This document shows, piece by piece, positions 48,971 to 58,449 of a DNA stretch of 64,000 bases. The position numbers and the translations under genes were made by a program. Source of the DNA: Tachypleus tridentatus. Lineage: Eukaryota > Arthropoda > Merostomata > Xiphosura > Limulidae. Location: positions 95,918,170 through 95,982,169 of the forward strand of contig NC_134834.1 of assembly GCF_004210375.1 (NCBI RefSeq). Reading direction: 5' to 3'. The notes beneath the pieces were generated by a model. It was given only the letters and a program-made list of their open reading frames with translations, made no database searches and had not been told where the DNA came from. How positions within the stretch are numbered: the first letter of the stretch is position 1; every line of letters begins with the position of its first letter.

Positions 48971-49393
48971 GGTTGATTTTGCTTTCTGTCTAGGTGTGTG
49001 CGTATAATGTTTTCTACGGTTTGTGGAGGAAACTTATTGATGTTGATGAAGTATTGTTTTATTTTGTCTAATTCATCGTTAATTTTATCTGGTGAGCATA
49101 GTTTTATGGCTGTGTTTATTTGGTTTCTTAGTATGTTGAGTTTTTGTTTTGTTTCATGTGCTGAGTCCCAAGGAATGTATAGTCCAGTATGGGTGATTTT
49201 TCGGTGGATTTCTGTTTTAAATTGTTTATCGGTTCTTGTAATTTTGAGGATAATAAATTATATTTGATTGCTTCCTTCTTGTTCACATGTGAAGTTAATG
49301 TTGGGATGTATGGAGCTAATGTGATTGAAAAAATTAAGTATGTGTTCTGTAGATGTGAATCCCGCAATCGTGTCATCTACATATCTGTACCAG
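48971..49393 (-). pseudogene. PLE reverse transcriptase fragment with YVDD
   Basis: On the minus strand, starting at the inversion point, the frame reads WYRYVDDTIAGFTSTEHILN then FFNHISSIHPNINFTCEQ. YVDD is at 49383-49372. It continues in shifting frames (KNHPYWTIHSLG; NKHSHKTMLT; RRKHYTHTPRQKANQPTK) to 48971, where the Jockey target duplication begins. This order is that of PLE (Neptune/Penelope type) reverse transcriptases between the catalytic motif and the endonuclease. Confidence 0.85.
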
Positions 49394-49628
49394 CATGGGC
49401 AACTCAATATCACCAGTTATAGCCAATATTTTTATGACACAAGTTGAAACACAAGCAATTAACACAGCATTACATCCACCACAACCCCTTTCAAACATGT
49501 GGTCAGCTTCCGGTCAGTTACCTCTTTTTTTTGTGAACCTGACGATGACCGAAGAAGATCGAAACGTTGTTCGCTCTTCTATGTAAGATATTTTCTCAAC
49601 CCAAACGAGCCGTTTTTGCATATAAAAA
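49394..49628 (+). pseudogene. Inverted PLE piece: RT motif joined to terminal region
   Basis: The plus strand reads MGNSISPVIANIFMTQVETQ then AINTALHPP (49395-49480), the motif that lies just before YVDD in PLE reverse transcriptases. It then passes straight into the terminal region (CAAACATGTGGTCAGC to GAGCCGTTTTTGCATAT). So the 5' side of the element is inverted relative to its 3' side and most of the enzyme is missing from this arm. Confidence 0.85.
49538..49569 (+). ncRNA. Hammerhead-like motif in PLE terminal region (right copy)
   Basis: CCTGACGATGACCGAAGAAG followed by ATCGAAACGTTG is the plus-strand counterpart of the motif at 43784-43816. One base of the helix differs (GATC in place of GGTC), which weakens the helix in this copy. 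Confidence 0.4.
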
Positions 49629-50283
49629 AAAAGGTAAAGAGGTTTTTCTAAAGCAGAACTTGATAGTGAAGATATTATAAATATAAAAGCAACACTAAAA
49701 GTAGTCATGTAGTAATTTCTCTGTGTTTAATTGTAGATATAGAAAGTTTTTCCTTAATTGTAATTATTTCTGTAATTTACAATGTACATGCATTACTTTT
49801 ATCATGCACACGAGTAATAATTTACAAGCTTGGTCATTCCACTTATAAGATATTTGCATGCTATTAAAAAGTAAATTACAAACCCTCCTTTCTTTTCTTT
49901 AGTATCCTCAGAGGATCAGAATGTGGAAACATCTCAATGTGCTATCTGTCTACAATCTTGTACACATACTGTAAAACTTTCATATCAACACATTTTTGTT
50001 TTTCTATGTGTTAAAGAAGTAGCAAATCAAAGTAAAACGTGTGTCAGAAGGTGAGCTAAATATTTTTAAGGTGAATTTTCTGTTATATCAGTTAGAAAAA
50101 CAAACAAACCTACATTATGTGGCATCCATTGGATCAAATTTCAGTAGAATACTTAATGTGTAATTTGTACTTTCAAATTTTGGATTACTTTTCTTTGCAA
50201 AATTTGAAGCTTATATGAAACTACGTAAATTTTTATAACCGTTTTTGTAAGCAATCTTTTATGGATTTTAGTCTTTAACTTAT

Positions 50284-50498
50284 TGATAAAAATGTAAGAC
50301 CAATGATAACATCGTGAGAGACTTTATGATAAAAATGTAAGGCCAATGATAACATCATGAGATACTTTATGATAAAAGTGTAAGGCCAATGATAACATTA
50401 TGAGATACTTTATGATAAAAATGTAAGGCCAATGATAACATCATGAGATACTTTATGATAAAAATGTAAGGCCAATGATAACATCATGAGAGACTTTG
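50284..50498 (+). repeat. 43-bp minisatellite, 5 copies
   Basis: The unit starts TGATAAAAATGTAAGGCCAA and is repeated exactly five times with a few substitutions (the first unit is the most different). It lies between the RING and WWE pieces of the RNF146-like pseudogene, so in a presumed intron. Confidence 0.96.
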
Positions 50499-51024
50499 TT
50501 TTTCTTAATTTTTTATCTCATTTAAGCAAAGATTTACTAAATGACTTTTATTATGACCTATCATGATAGTTTTAGTCTTTGTTTTTATTAAATATTATAT
50601 TTTTTACTCTTAAGAAGTGTACTTATATTTAATATCAGTTTTGTTTATGTTTCTTTTTCCTTTTCCAGATTGTGTATATTTTTGAATTCTTATCGACTGA
50701 GAAGAGAGAAAATGCAATTACCAAAAGATAATGTATTCTTTTAAGTAATTTGGAGTTTTCTTATAGCTGTTGGATCTGCTGAATAATTTTTAATCTTATA
50801 CATTTATATACATTTCTTTCAAGGAAGTTCAACCAAATTCTTGGAAACTAACCTTGCTTTCAGTTGAAAGCCTTGGAACTACACTTGTCTTTTAAGATGG
50901 TTACCAGTAGTTTTATGAAGGACATAATGGCTGGTTGCAGTGTGATGAGAGAACCAGTGGAAATCTTGAAGCTGCTTTCAAAGGAGGAAAAACTAGTTAT
51001 TGTGGTTTTAAAGTAGTAAGGTTG

Positions 51025-52068
51025 TTGTTGTTGTTTGTTTTTACTTACTGCAGATGTTAACTATTATACAGTTACAACATGTATAATAGTTTTTTGTTAT
51101 TGCTAAATTGAAACTTGTTGTAAAATATCCAAAGGATTTTTCCAAATTATGCATTGACAAGTCAACTTACCTGTTTTGTTCACCTTGACTTAAACCATGC
51201 ACTTTTACCTTTTAAAGTAGATTTTCTTGGCACACTTCCTTATTTTGGTAGTTGCTAGTTTGTGCTTGTTGATGTTTGGATAGTTGAAATAAATGTTATT
51301 TTGCAGATTTTTAAAAGTACCATAAATAGAAATTCAAAAACAATGAAAGATAAAAACAGTCTTTTGTACTTTTTAGTCCTCACCTTTCACCCATTAACAT
51401 TACTTTGTGTGTACAAATCAGGTATAGATGTACAGAGAAAACGTAACATGCCAAGTTTTCCACTTATAATTGCAGAAGATATTTTGATTCTTTTTACTAG
51501 CCTCCTGGTGTTATTGGTTAATGTATTAATTTTATTCCCAATGTGTGTGTGTGTATATATTTACAAAGATTTTGCAAATTGATTTTGTAGAATTCAGTTG
51601 CATTTGTAGTGAATTATATAGCTGTTGTTACTAGATGTATACTTTAATGATACTTCCCAAGTCTGATTTTATAGCTGTATGAAATTCTCTACAGAAAGTG
51701 TAGTTACAACTTTTATATTTAATACAATGTGCAAACAGTTATATTATTTCAATGAAATGCGAAAATCGACCTATTATGTTTTGGTTTTAATAAATTACAA
51801 ATGGTAATAAACCCACTCTATTTCTGGATAAAGTGTTTCAGAAGTTAAGAATTCTTTTCCTGAATGGTTTAGGAGAAGCACAAATTAAAACATTATCTTG
51901 ATAGAAAAAATGCAAATGCAACTAATTTAGAAATACTCAGGAAAGTTTGTAAGTCATATTAATAAAGATAATGAATTTATTTAGTTGCTTTATTTCATAT
52001 TTGTTGGGTTTTTTCTTTACTAGATTTGAAGTGGGAGGTTTTGATTGCTAGTCTTCTTTACACTGTAG
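51025..52068. other. Presumed intron of the RNF146-like pseudogene
   Basis: This AT-rich sequence lies between the WWE remnant and the acidic-tail remnant. The frame 51262-51582 (106 codons, hydrophobic) looks like chance. In RNF146 more WWE-following sequence would be expected; I could not find it. Confidence 0.4.
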
Positions 52069-52470
52069 ATTTTCAATATGTGGTTCAGATGATGAGACTA
52101 CAGAATCAGAAGACTCTACCAAAACTGACATTGAATCTGACTTTTCCATCAATTGGGTGGAAGTAGATACAAAAGTTTCAGCTGTATCTCTTGTCTGTAC
52201 CCAATGGAGACATGCTGATAAACAATCTAAAAACACTTCTAGTCCAACAAACACCACACCTCAGTCCTGGTAATCAAAGCAATGAAAGTTGTATTCCACC
52301 TACTGCTGATCGATCTGAGTAGGATAATAAGAATTGAATGCTACTTGACTGAAGCCATATATATAATCTTATAGTGAACAACATTACCAATACTTTTGTT
52401 GGTCGGAATCATTCAACTGCGATAATAGCCTCACAGACACTTATTACATTGTCTGTGCTGTGTTAGTTCT

Positions 52471-52748
52471 ATGAACATTCCTGCAAGTACCTTCTCTGTG
52501 CTGGATAAATTTCATGAGCATTCCTGCAAGTACCTTTTCTGTGCTGGATAAGTTCCATGAACATTCCTGCAAATACCATGTCTGTGCTGTATAAGTTCTG
52601 TGAACATTCCTGCAAGTACCTTCTCTGTGCTAGATAAGTTCCATGAACATTCCTGCAAGTACCATGTCTGTGTTGTATTAGTTTCATGAACATTCCTGCA
52701 GGTACCTTCTCTGTGCTGGATAAGTTCCATGAACATTCCTGCAAGTAT
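52471..52748 (+). repeat. 43-bp minisatellite, about 7 copies
   Basis: The unit starts ATGAACATTCCTGCAAGTAC and recurs every 43 bp (52471, 52514, 52557, 52600, 52643, 52686, 52729). Because 43 is not a multiple of three and the unit lacks stops on the minus strand, two overlapping repetitive minus-strand frames arise (52744-52469 and 52736-52512). They should not be taken for genes. Confidence 0.96.
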
Positions 52749-52754
52749 GAAAAT

Positions 52755-54460
52755 TTCTTAAAAGTTCTAGAATCTATAAAAGAACTGTTGATAGTAGAGT
52801 GACATCTCTAGATTTTTGTCCTATGTGACATAACGCTGTCAGTCAACAAACTTAATGTTCTTCCAAACCATGAACACTCTTACACACGTAGAGTCATTTG
52901 AAGAATTACTTGGTTTTAATAAATAATGGTATAAAAATTTATTATGCACTGCCGAATACCAAAAATATTTTTGTTTTGCTTTTATTATACTGAGAACTGT
53001 GTACCAATTGTGTCATAAAGGTGATAATGTAATTTTAGTTTTTATAATTTGTTATAAATATGTTTAGTAAACTTAGGTTCTTAATTAATTAGAAGTTTTG
53101 TCTAACTTGTCTTTGTAACACTTAAAATATATCATGAGATTTATTTTGTATAGACTGATATGATATTTGAAAGAATAAGATGTTTCTCATTTCATGTACA
53201 TTGTTTTATTACAAAACAGTTGTGTATTTGTAGGTTCTGCATATTATAAGTTGCAACACTGCGACAGTGACTTACTAGTCATAGCTTTTGGTTTTTGTTC
53301 TTTTCATTAGGTGTAATACAATGAGAAATATCCTTTCATTCCCCCAAAAAATCATGGAAGTTTCATTAACATGATCACCAGGATACTTGTTTTTGTCATT
53401 TTAATATCTGTTATCTGGATTTGCTGAGTTAAATTTTTAGAGGTAAAGGTAAGTGCATTCAGTACTTTAGGAGAAATGTCAGAGAACAATTGTACCATAT
53501 ATTTATTTAGTTCACCTTGAAATTATTAGTGTTTCAGAACTTTATACATTATTGATTAACTATAAGTAACTACTTATTGGACTCAGTTGTATCTGTAAGA
53601 TATTGTTTATAGTAGCTTTTCTGTGTTATATTTTAGGAACATAATTTTGGATCTAATTTCAGTTTTCACTGACTGATGGTTCAAATATTTTTTAACTCAT
53701 TTGCTTGTTGGTACATAGTTGATAAAGTATGCTTTTGTCTAAAAATAGTCTTTGTTGAGCCTTTCATTGAAGAATTTTCCATGAGAATTATGGAATGACA
53801 ATTTTTCTGCCATTTCAATAAGTACGGCAAATCCTGTGCTTACCTGCTGACACTTCCATATTATTTTAAAGAAAATTATACATTTCTAAGACAAATGATT
53901 TGAATGACACAAAAGATGTCAGAAGAATAGACTTGTTATAATTAACTACAGCAGCAACCAAGATAAAATATATTTGTGGGGAAAATCAGCATGCAGTAAT
54001 GATGTGTACTGGCTTGAGATTTAGCACTTATAGGTGTACAATAATGTTGTTCATTAAGCCTAATTATGACTGTTTAAGCAAGTCAAAAGCTAGTTTTAAT
54101 AAAATAATTTGGATTCCTCATGTGAATGTGGTGAAAACTTTTTTTTTTCATTCTGGTTTAATATCAGTCACATTATTTATTATCTCTTTGAGTAACCTTT
54201 TATGCTGGGAAAATAAATCTTTATAAGAAAAGAAACTTATCAAATTCAAAATAATATATTAATTTTGGAACGTGCATTAATGCTGGGTGAACAGAACTAA
54301 CTGTAAAATCTGCAATCTCATACCCAACATGTTGATATCTATGATACAGGATTAATTACACACGTGCAGATCTGAAACAAATCAAACTTACCTGAATAAA
54401 CTTTTATTGTATTATAGTAATGTAATATGCAGTTGCATTTAACGAATATGTTTATTGTCC
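52755..54460. other. AT-rich spacer
   Basis: No gene or named repeat is seen in about 1.7 kb. Confidence 0.45.
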
Positions 54461-54464
54461 CCTT

Positions 54465-56790
54465 CAAGTGAATTCACGTACTGGTGAGAGGACCTCCCAG
54501 AGAAGGTTCTGGACTTTCAGTTTACCTCCAATTGAATCTGAACATCAACCCACATGTTTGCCATGAAGAAGAGAAGAGGATCCTGGTAAATGAGGGGTTA
54601 AACACCAACTCGACATTTTGGTTGTGAATTCCTGTAAATGTGTAGCTTTGGGGTAGCCCTCCAGGAGAAGTTGGTTTGGTCCCCTTGGGCTATAGTCAAC
54701 TGAGTACCAATGTTGGACGTTCTCAGCAGGTGTTGTGGAAATTGTGTCTGATGCTAGTGTTTGGGTATAGTGCTCACAAAACTCTAGTGTTACTGCAGTG
54801 TCCTTGTTTGGCATTGTAGTATGTCCCTTTTTAAGGCTCCATAGTGGGTAGTGTCAGTGGGCAGTGGAATCTCCTGTCTTTGACATGGATACCTCAATCA
54901 GATTATTGGAGAACGACCACACATGATGACTCTATTGCACAGTACAATTCTACACCTCATTTTCTTATCCTTCACTTAAAATGGATTAGAGAGGCTTGCT
55001 GACTCTCCCCAGATCAGTCAGGAAGTTGCATTCTGGAGACATTTTGGTAGAAACATCTATATTACAACACACAAAACTCCTCCTGAATATGAAGGACATT
55101 GGGGATATACTCATCGAGGTTACTACCCATGCTACTTTGAATATCTTCAGAGGTGTTGTTGTTGAGAGGGATTTAAAGAACATTCCTGAGATGGAGATCC
55201 TCACTGGTTTCTGTAGCGCACTGTACCTACCCTTGTAAGGATGTAATGATGTTGCTCACAAATGTTGTTATTTTGGTCCAACTGCTCCTTTATCAGTGCT
55301 GTTCTGGAACTTGATCTTGACATCATCTGTATGCCATTGATAATGACTATAGCAGCAGTGACTAACTGTATTGTCTAGGCAGCTGCTGAATCTATTCCTT
55401 AAATTTCTACATGTTTCCATGGTATCCTCGTACATAGTATAATCCTGCCTTCCAAATGGCATGGAAGGCTTAAAAATGGGCCTAGAATACCTTTTGTAGG
55501 AATCCAACACTTTCAAACAACATTGTTTTTCAGCAGACCTGTGCCAGTGTTCAGGAGGAAAGACGTCAAAAACAGAAAGAATCTTGAATCAAGTTAACAA
55601 CTAACAACTATTCTACCACCAGTTCCAAAATCATATGTGACAAGAATCAAAAGGTCATAGTGCATTATACTTCCCTCTTCTTTCGATCTTACTCTATGAT
55701 GTCCAAGAAGCTGCTGATACTCTCAGAGAAAGGCGTTCTCATGCACCTAGCACTTCTGTTTCATCCACATCTTCTTGGCCATCATGTCTCGGGCACAGCA
55801 ATCGCCTCCTTTCTTTGGTACCATTCGTCTTGATGACTATAATCGCCCATTTACACTGGTGGAACTCAAGTTTGGTCATCATCAATCTAGCGGTACATAG
55901 TTAGACCTGATGATATTTACCACGAGATGCTGCACTATCTTGCTCCTGTCTCTGTTACTATTATTCAGGTTGTTTTTAATTAGATATGACAGGAGAATGC
56001 TTTTCCAGATACTTGACACAAAGCTATTGTCTTCCCTTTACCTAAGCCTGAGAAGGATCCAAAGATTCCTTTAAACTCTCGTCCAATTGCTTTGGCAAAC
56101 TGTGTCTGTAAGGTCTTAGAGAAGATGGTTAATGCTCGTCGTATTTTGTTCCTCGAACCAAACGATCTCCTTTCACCCAACCAGCGTGGGTTCCAATAAC
56201 AGTGGTCCACCATGGATGACCTGATTTGACTTGAAACATCGATCAGAGAAGCCTTTATCAAGTGACAACATCCTTTTTTTTTCGTATTATTTTACCTTGG
56301 AAAGACTTACCATCTGGAGGTACGGCATTGTGTGAGACCAGATCAGACCTTCTGTTGCTCTTTAGCCGTTTTGTTTTCGTAAGGAATGGAAGGAGAAAGT
56401 TCTGTTGGCAACGCTACACATAGGTCACAGTTTTTAACTCATCGTTTATTTTTATCTGGGACTGATGCACCAATGCGTGACCTTTGTGACACTCAAGTCA
56501 CAATAGCCCACATTTTACTGATCGACGGCACCATTTCAGATATGTTTTTCCATGACAGTACGATTTACGATGGTCACGCTGTCCACCTTACCTGTATTTT
56601 TAAATTTTTAAGATTTACTGCTGTTTTAACGTCTATTTAAATTTTTGTCTGCTTTTTGAAATTTCTTTAGTTTTACCTTGACCAATTTTTTTTACATTTT
56701 ACAACGATTTCACTTTTACGTTGGTTTTTTTTACCAGCTGTTTGACGCAGATGGTCTAGTTGCTTTGCGCCAATAAACACCAAACAGCCA
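54465..56790 (+). mobile_element. I-clade LINE, internally deleted (copy 2)
   Basis: This second copy of the element at 32.45-38.22 kb keeps the 5' region and start of ORF1 (to about 55260). It then jumps to the part matching 34,820-35,815 of copy 1 (55260-56280), and then to the C-terminal end matching 37,480 onward. The end is TTTGACGCAGATGGTCTAGT, then TGCTTTGCGCCAATAAACAC. The knuckles, the endonuclease and the YVDD part are therefore missing. The remaining frame 56386-56640 contains HRSQFLTHRLFLSGTDAPM then CDTQVTIAHILL. Confidence 0.85.
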
Positions 56791-56954
56791 TGTTTGTTGT
56801 AAACGTCAATGGCTAATATTGAATTTTACAAGATAACTGCTTTTTTATTATTATTGGATATCTGAGTGTCCTATGCATGGTATAAAACTTCCAAGTTATA
56901 ATTTTATATTTCCAATCAGTCATATATGTGTTATGATGACTTCAAAAGTGGTTA

Positions 56955-57231
56955 CTGTTTTTTGGTTTTGAATTTCGCGTAAAGCTACAAGAGGGCTATC
57001 TGCGCTAGCCGTCCCTAATTTAGCAGTGTAAAACTAGAAAGAAGGCACTTAGTCATCATAAACGACCGCCAACTCTTAAAGTACTCTTTTACCAATGACT
57101 AGTAGGATTGACCATAACATTATAACGCTCTCACGGCTGAAAGGGCAAATACATTTGGTGTAAAGAGAATTCGAACCCGCGACCCTCAGATTACGAGTCG
57201 AGTGCCTTAATCACCTGGCCATACCGAGTAC
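56955..57231 (-). mobile_element. SINE A copy, mutated, 8-bp TSD
   Basis: This is a full-length minus-strand SINE A with many changes. The short repeat AGTGGTTA flanks it at 56947-56954 and 57232-57239. Confidence 0.88.
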
Positions 57232-57404
57232 AGTGGTTATTAACATGAATGTTTACCATGATTACATTTAAGAAACATTGTTTCAACCATCTTTCCACCA
57301 CCTGTCAATTTTTTTTTAATAATTCTTGTTGAAACTATTTTCTTATATCAATTATTAATTCAGCCAAAGTAATCTTTTATTAATCTAGGCGACATTGAAA
57401 ATGG

Positions 57405-57485
57405 GCTCTGTGTAATATGAGGATAGCGACTTCGAATCCCGTAACACCAAACATACTCGCTCTTTCAGCCGTGGGGGCGTTATGC
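57405..57485 (+). mobile_element. SINE A head fragment
   Basis: Part of the tRNA-like head (GGATAGCGACTTCGAATCCC) and the CACCAAACATACTCGC junction are present. It stops at GGGGCGTTAT. It lies about 40 bp before a complete copy in the same orientation. Confidence 0.75.
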
Positions 57486-57527
57486 TAAGGGGTTTTATAA
57501 TGTTATAAATATTATATATAATATTAA

Positions 57528-57799
57528 GGCCCTGCATGGCCAAGCGTGTTAAGGCGTTCGACTCGTAATTTGAGGGTCACGGGTTTGAATCCGGGTCGCA
57601 CCAAACATGCTCGCCCTTTCAGCCGTGGGGGCGTTATAATGTGAAGGTCAATCCCACTATTCGTTAGTAAAAGAATAGCCCAAGAGTTGGCGGTGGGTGG
57701 TGATGACTAGCTGCCTTCCCTCTAGTCTTACACTGCAAAATTAGGGACGGCTAGCGCAGATAGCACTCGTGTGGTTTTGCGCGAAATTCAAACCAAACG
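57528..57799 (+). mobile_element. SINE A copy, close to consensus
   Basis: This is a full-length plus-strand SINE A, GGCCCTGCATGGCC to CGAAATTCAAACC. The B box is changed by one base (GGTTTGAATCC). No clear TSD was found. Confidence 0.9.
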
Positions 57800-58150
57800 T
57801 AAAAAATACTATCTTATCTTTCAGTATGCTTCTAGTGTATTTTAAGTCTTCCATAGATGTTTCAGGTGATCTTTAAAAAAGATGTTTCATTTTCTAACTA
57901 AATCATATTTTCAAAAATCCAGCAAAGGAAAAAGTAATGTTAAAAACCAATAAATATAGCAATATTTTACATCGGTTTTTGAAGTGAAAAGATCAATCTA
58001 CAAAATATACTGGTAAATTATTTATGTAAATACCAAGTTTCTGCATTCTTTGAAACTAATTTATTATTATTTTTTTATCCACTGTACATACAATAACTTT
58101 TCTTTACAAAATGTTTTCGGAGTTACACGAACGAGCTTTATTCTTTTCAT
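57800..58150. other. AT-rich spacer
   Basis: No feature is recognised. Confidence 0.4.
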
Positions 58151-58163
58151 TATTGAGTGTACT

Positions 58164-58435
58164 TTTTTTTTTTTCAAATTTCGCGCAAAGCAACTCGAGG
58201 GCTATCTGCGCTAGCCGTCCCTAATTTAGTAGTGTAAGACTAGAGGGAAGGTAGCTAGTCATCACCACCCACTGCCAACTCTTGGGCTACTCTTTTACCA
58301 ACGAATAGTAGGATTGATTGTAACATTATAACGCCCCCACGCCTGGGAGGGCGAGCATGTTTGGCGCGCTGGGATTCGATCCGCGACCCTCAAATTACGA
58401 GTCGCACGCCTAAACACGCTTGGTCCTGCCGGGCC
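58164..58435 (-). mobile_element. SINE A copy with 13-bp TSD
   Basis: This is a full-length minus-strand SINE A. The flanks TATTGAGTGTACT (58151-58163) and TATTAAGTGTACT (58436-58448) differ at one position. The tail is a T run on the plus strand, so this copy ends in poly(A) and not (AAAC)n. Confidence 0.93.
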
Positions 58436-58449
58436 TATTAAGTGTACTA

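Larger units (their letters stand above)
43699..49628 (-). mobile_element. Penelope-like element (PLE) with inverted ends, split by a Jockey LINE
   Basis: The exact 13-bp repeat AAAAGGTAAAGAG (43686-43698 and 49629-49641) brackets this composite. At the left is a minus-strand PLE: terminal region (43731-43880), GIY-YIG endonuclease end (43924-44317), then, after the Jockey insertion, reverse transcriptase with YVDD (to 49393). At the right, from 49394, PLE sequence continues in the opposite orientation: a short reverse-transcriptase piece, then the same terminal region (49478-49623). The two terminal regions form an inverted repeat of about 130-145 bp. Inverted or partly duplicated terminal regions are known for PLEs. 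Confidence 0.85.
49903..52273 (+). pseudogene. RNF146: RNF146-like (Iduna) E3 ligase gene copy, decayed
   Basis: RNF146 is a RING E3 ligase that binds poly-ADP-ribosylated proteins through a WWE domain. Four pieces occur here in the right order. (1) 49903-50050, after TTTCTTTAG and before GTGAGC: SSEDQNVETSQ, then CAICLQSCTHTVKLSYQHIF and VFLCVKEV. (2) About 50669-50735, after TTTTCCAG: FEFLSTEKREN, like the LLSxEE linker. (3) From 50864, after TGCTTTCAG: LKA, then FYEGHNGWLQCDERTSGNLE and AAFKGGK, the core of the WWE domain, with a TAG just before it (50908). (4) 52069-52273: DDETTESEDSTKTDIESDF to a TAA, like the acidic tail. Three RING zinc ligands are replaced (Tyr, Val and Arg at the third, fifth and last positions). 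Retained splice-like borders point to a duplicated, unprocessed gene copy, not a retrocopy. Recognition rests on memory of the family. Confidence 0.75.

Noticed and set aside
51262..51582. 106-codon hydrophobic frame as a membrane protein
   Set aside because: It lies in the presumed intron of the RNF146-like pseudogene, and its hydrophobic run follows from T-rich DNA.
52469..52744. Repetitive Cys-containing protein on the minus strand
   Set aside because: It is produced by the 43-bp tandem repeat, in two frames at once; no start context or neighbour supports coding.
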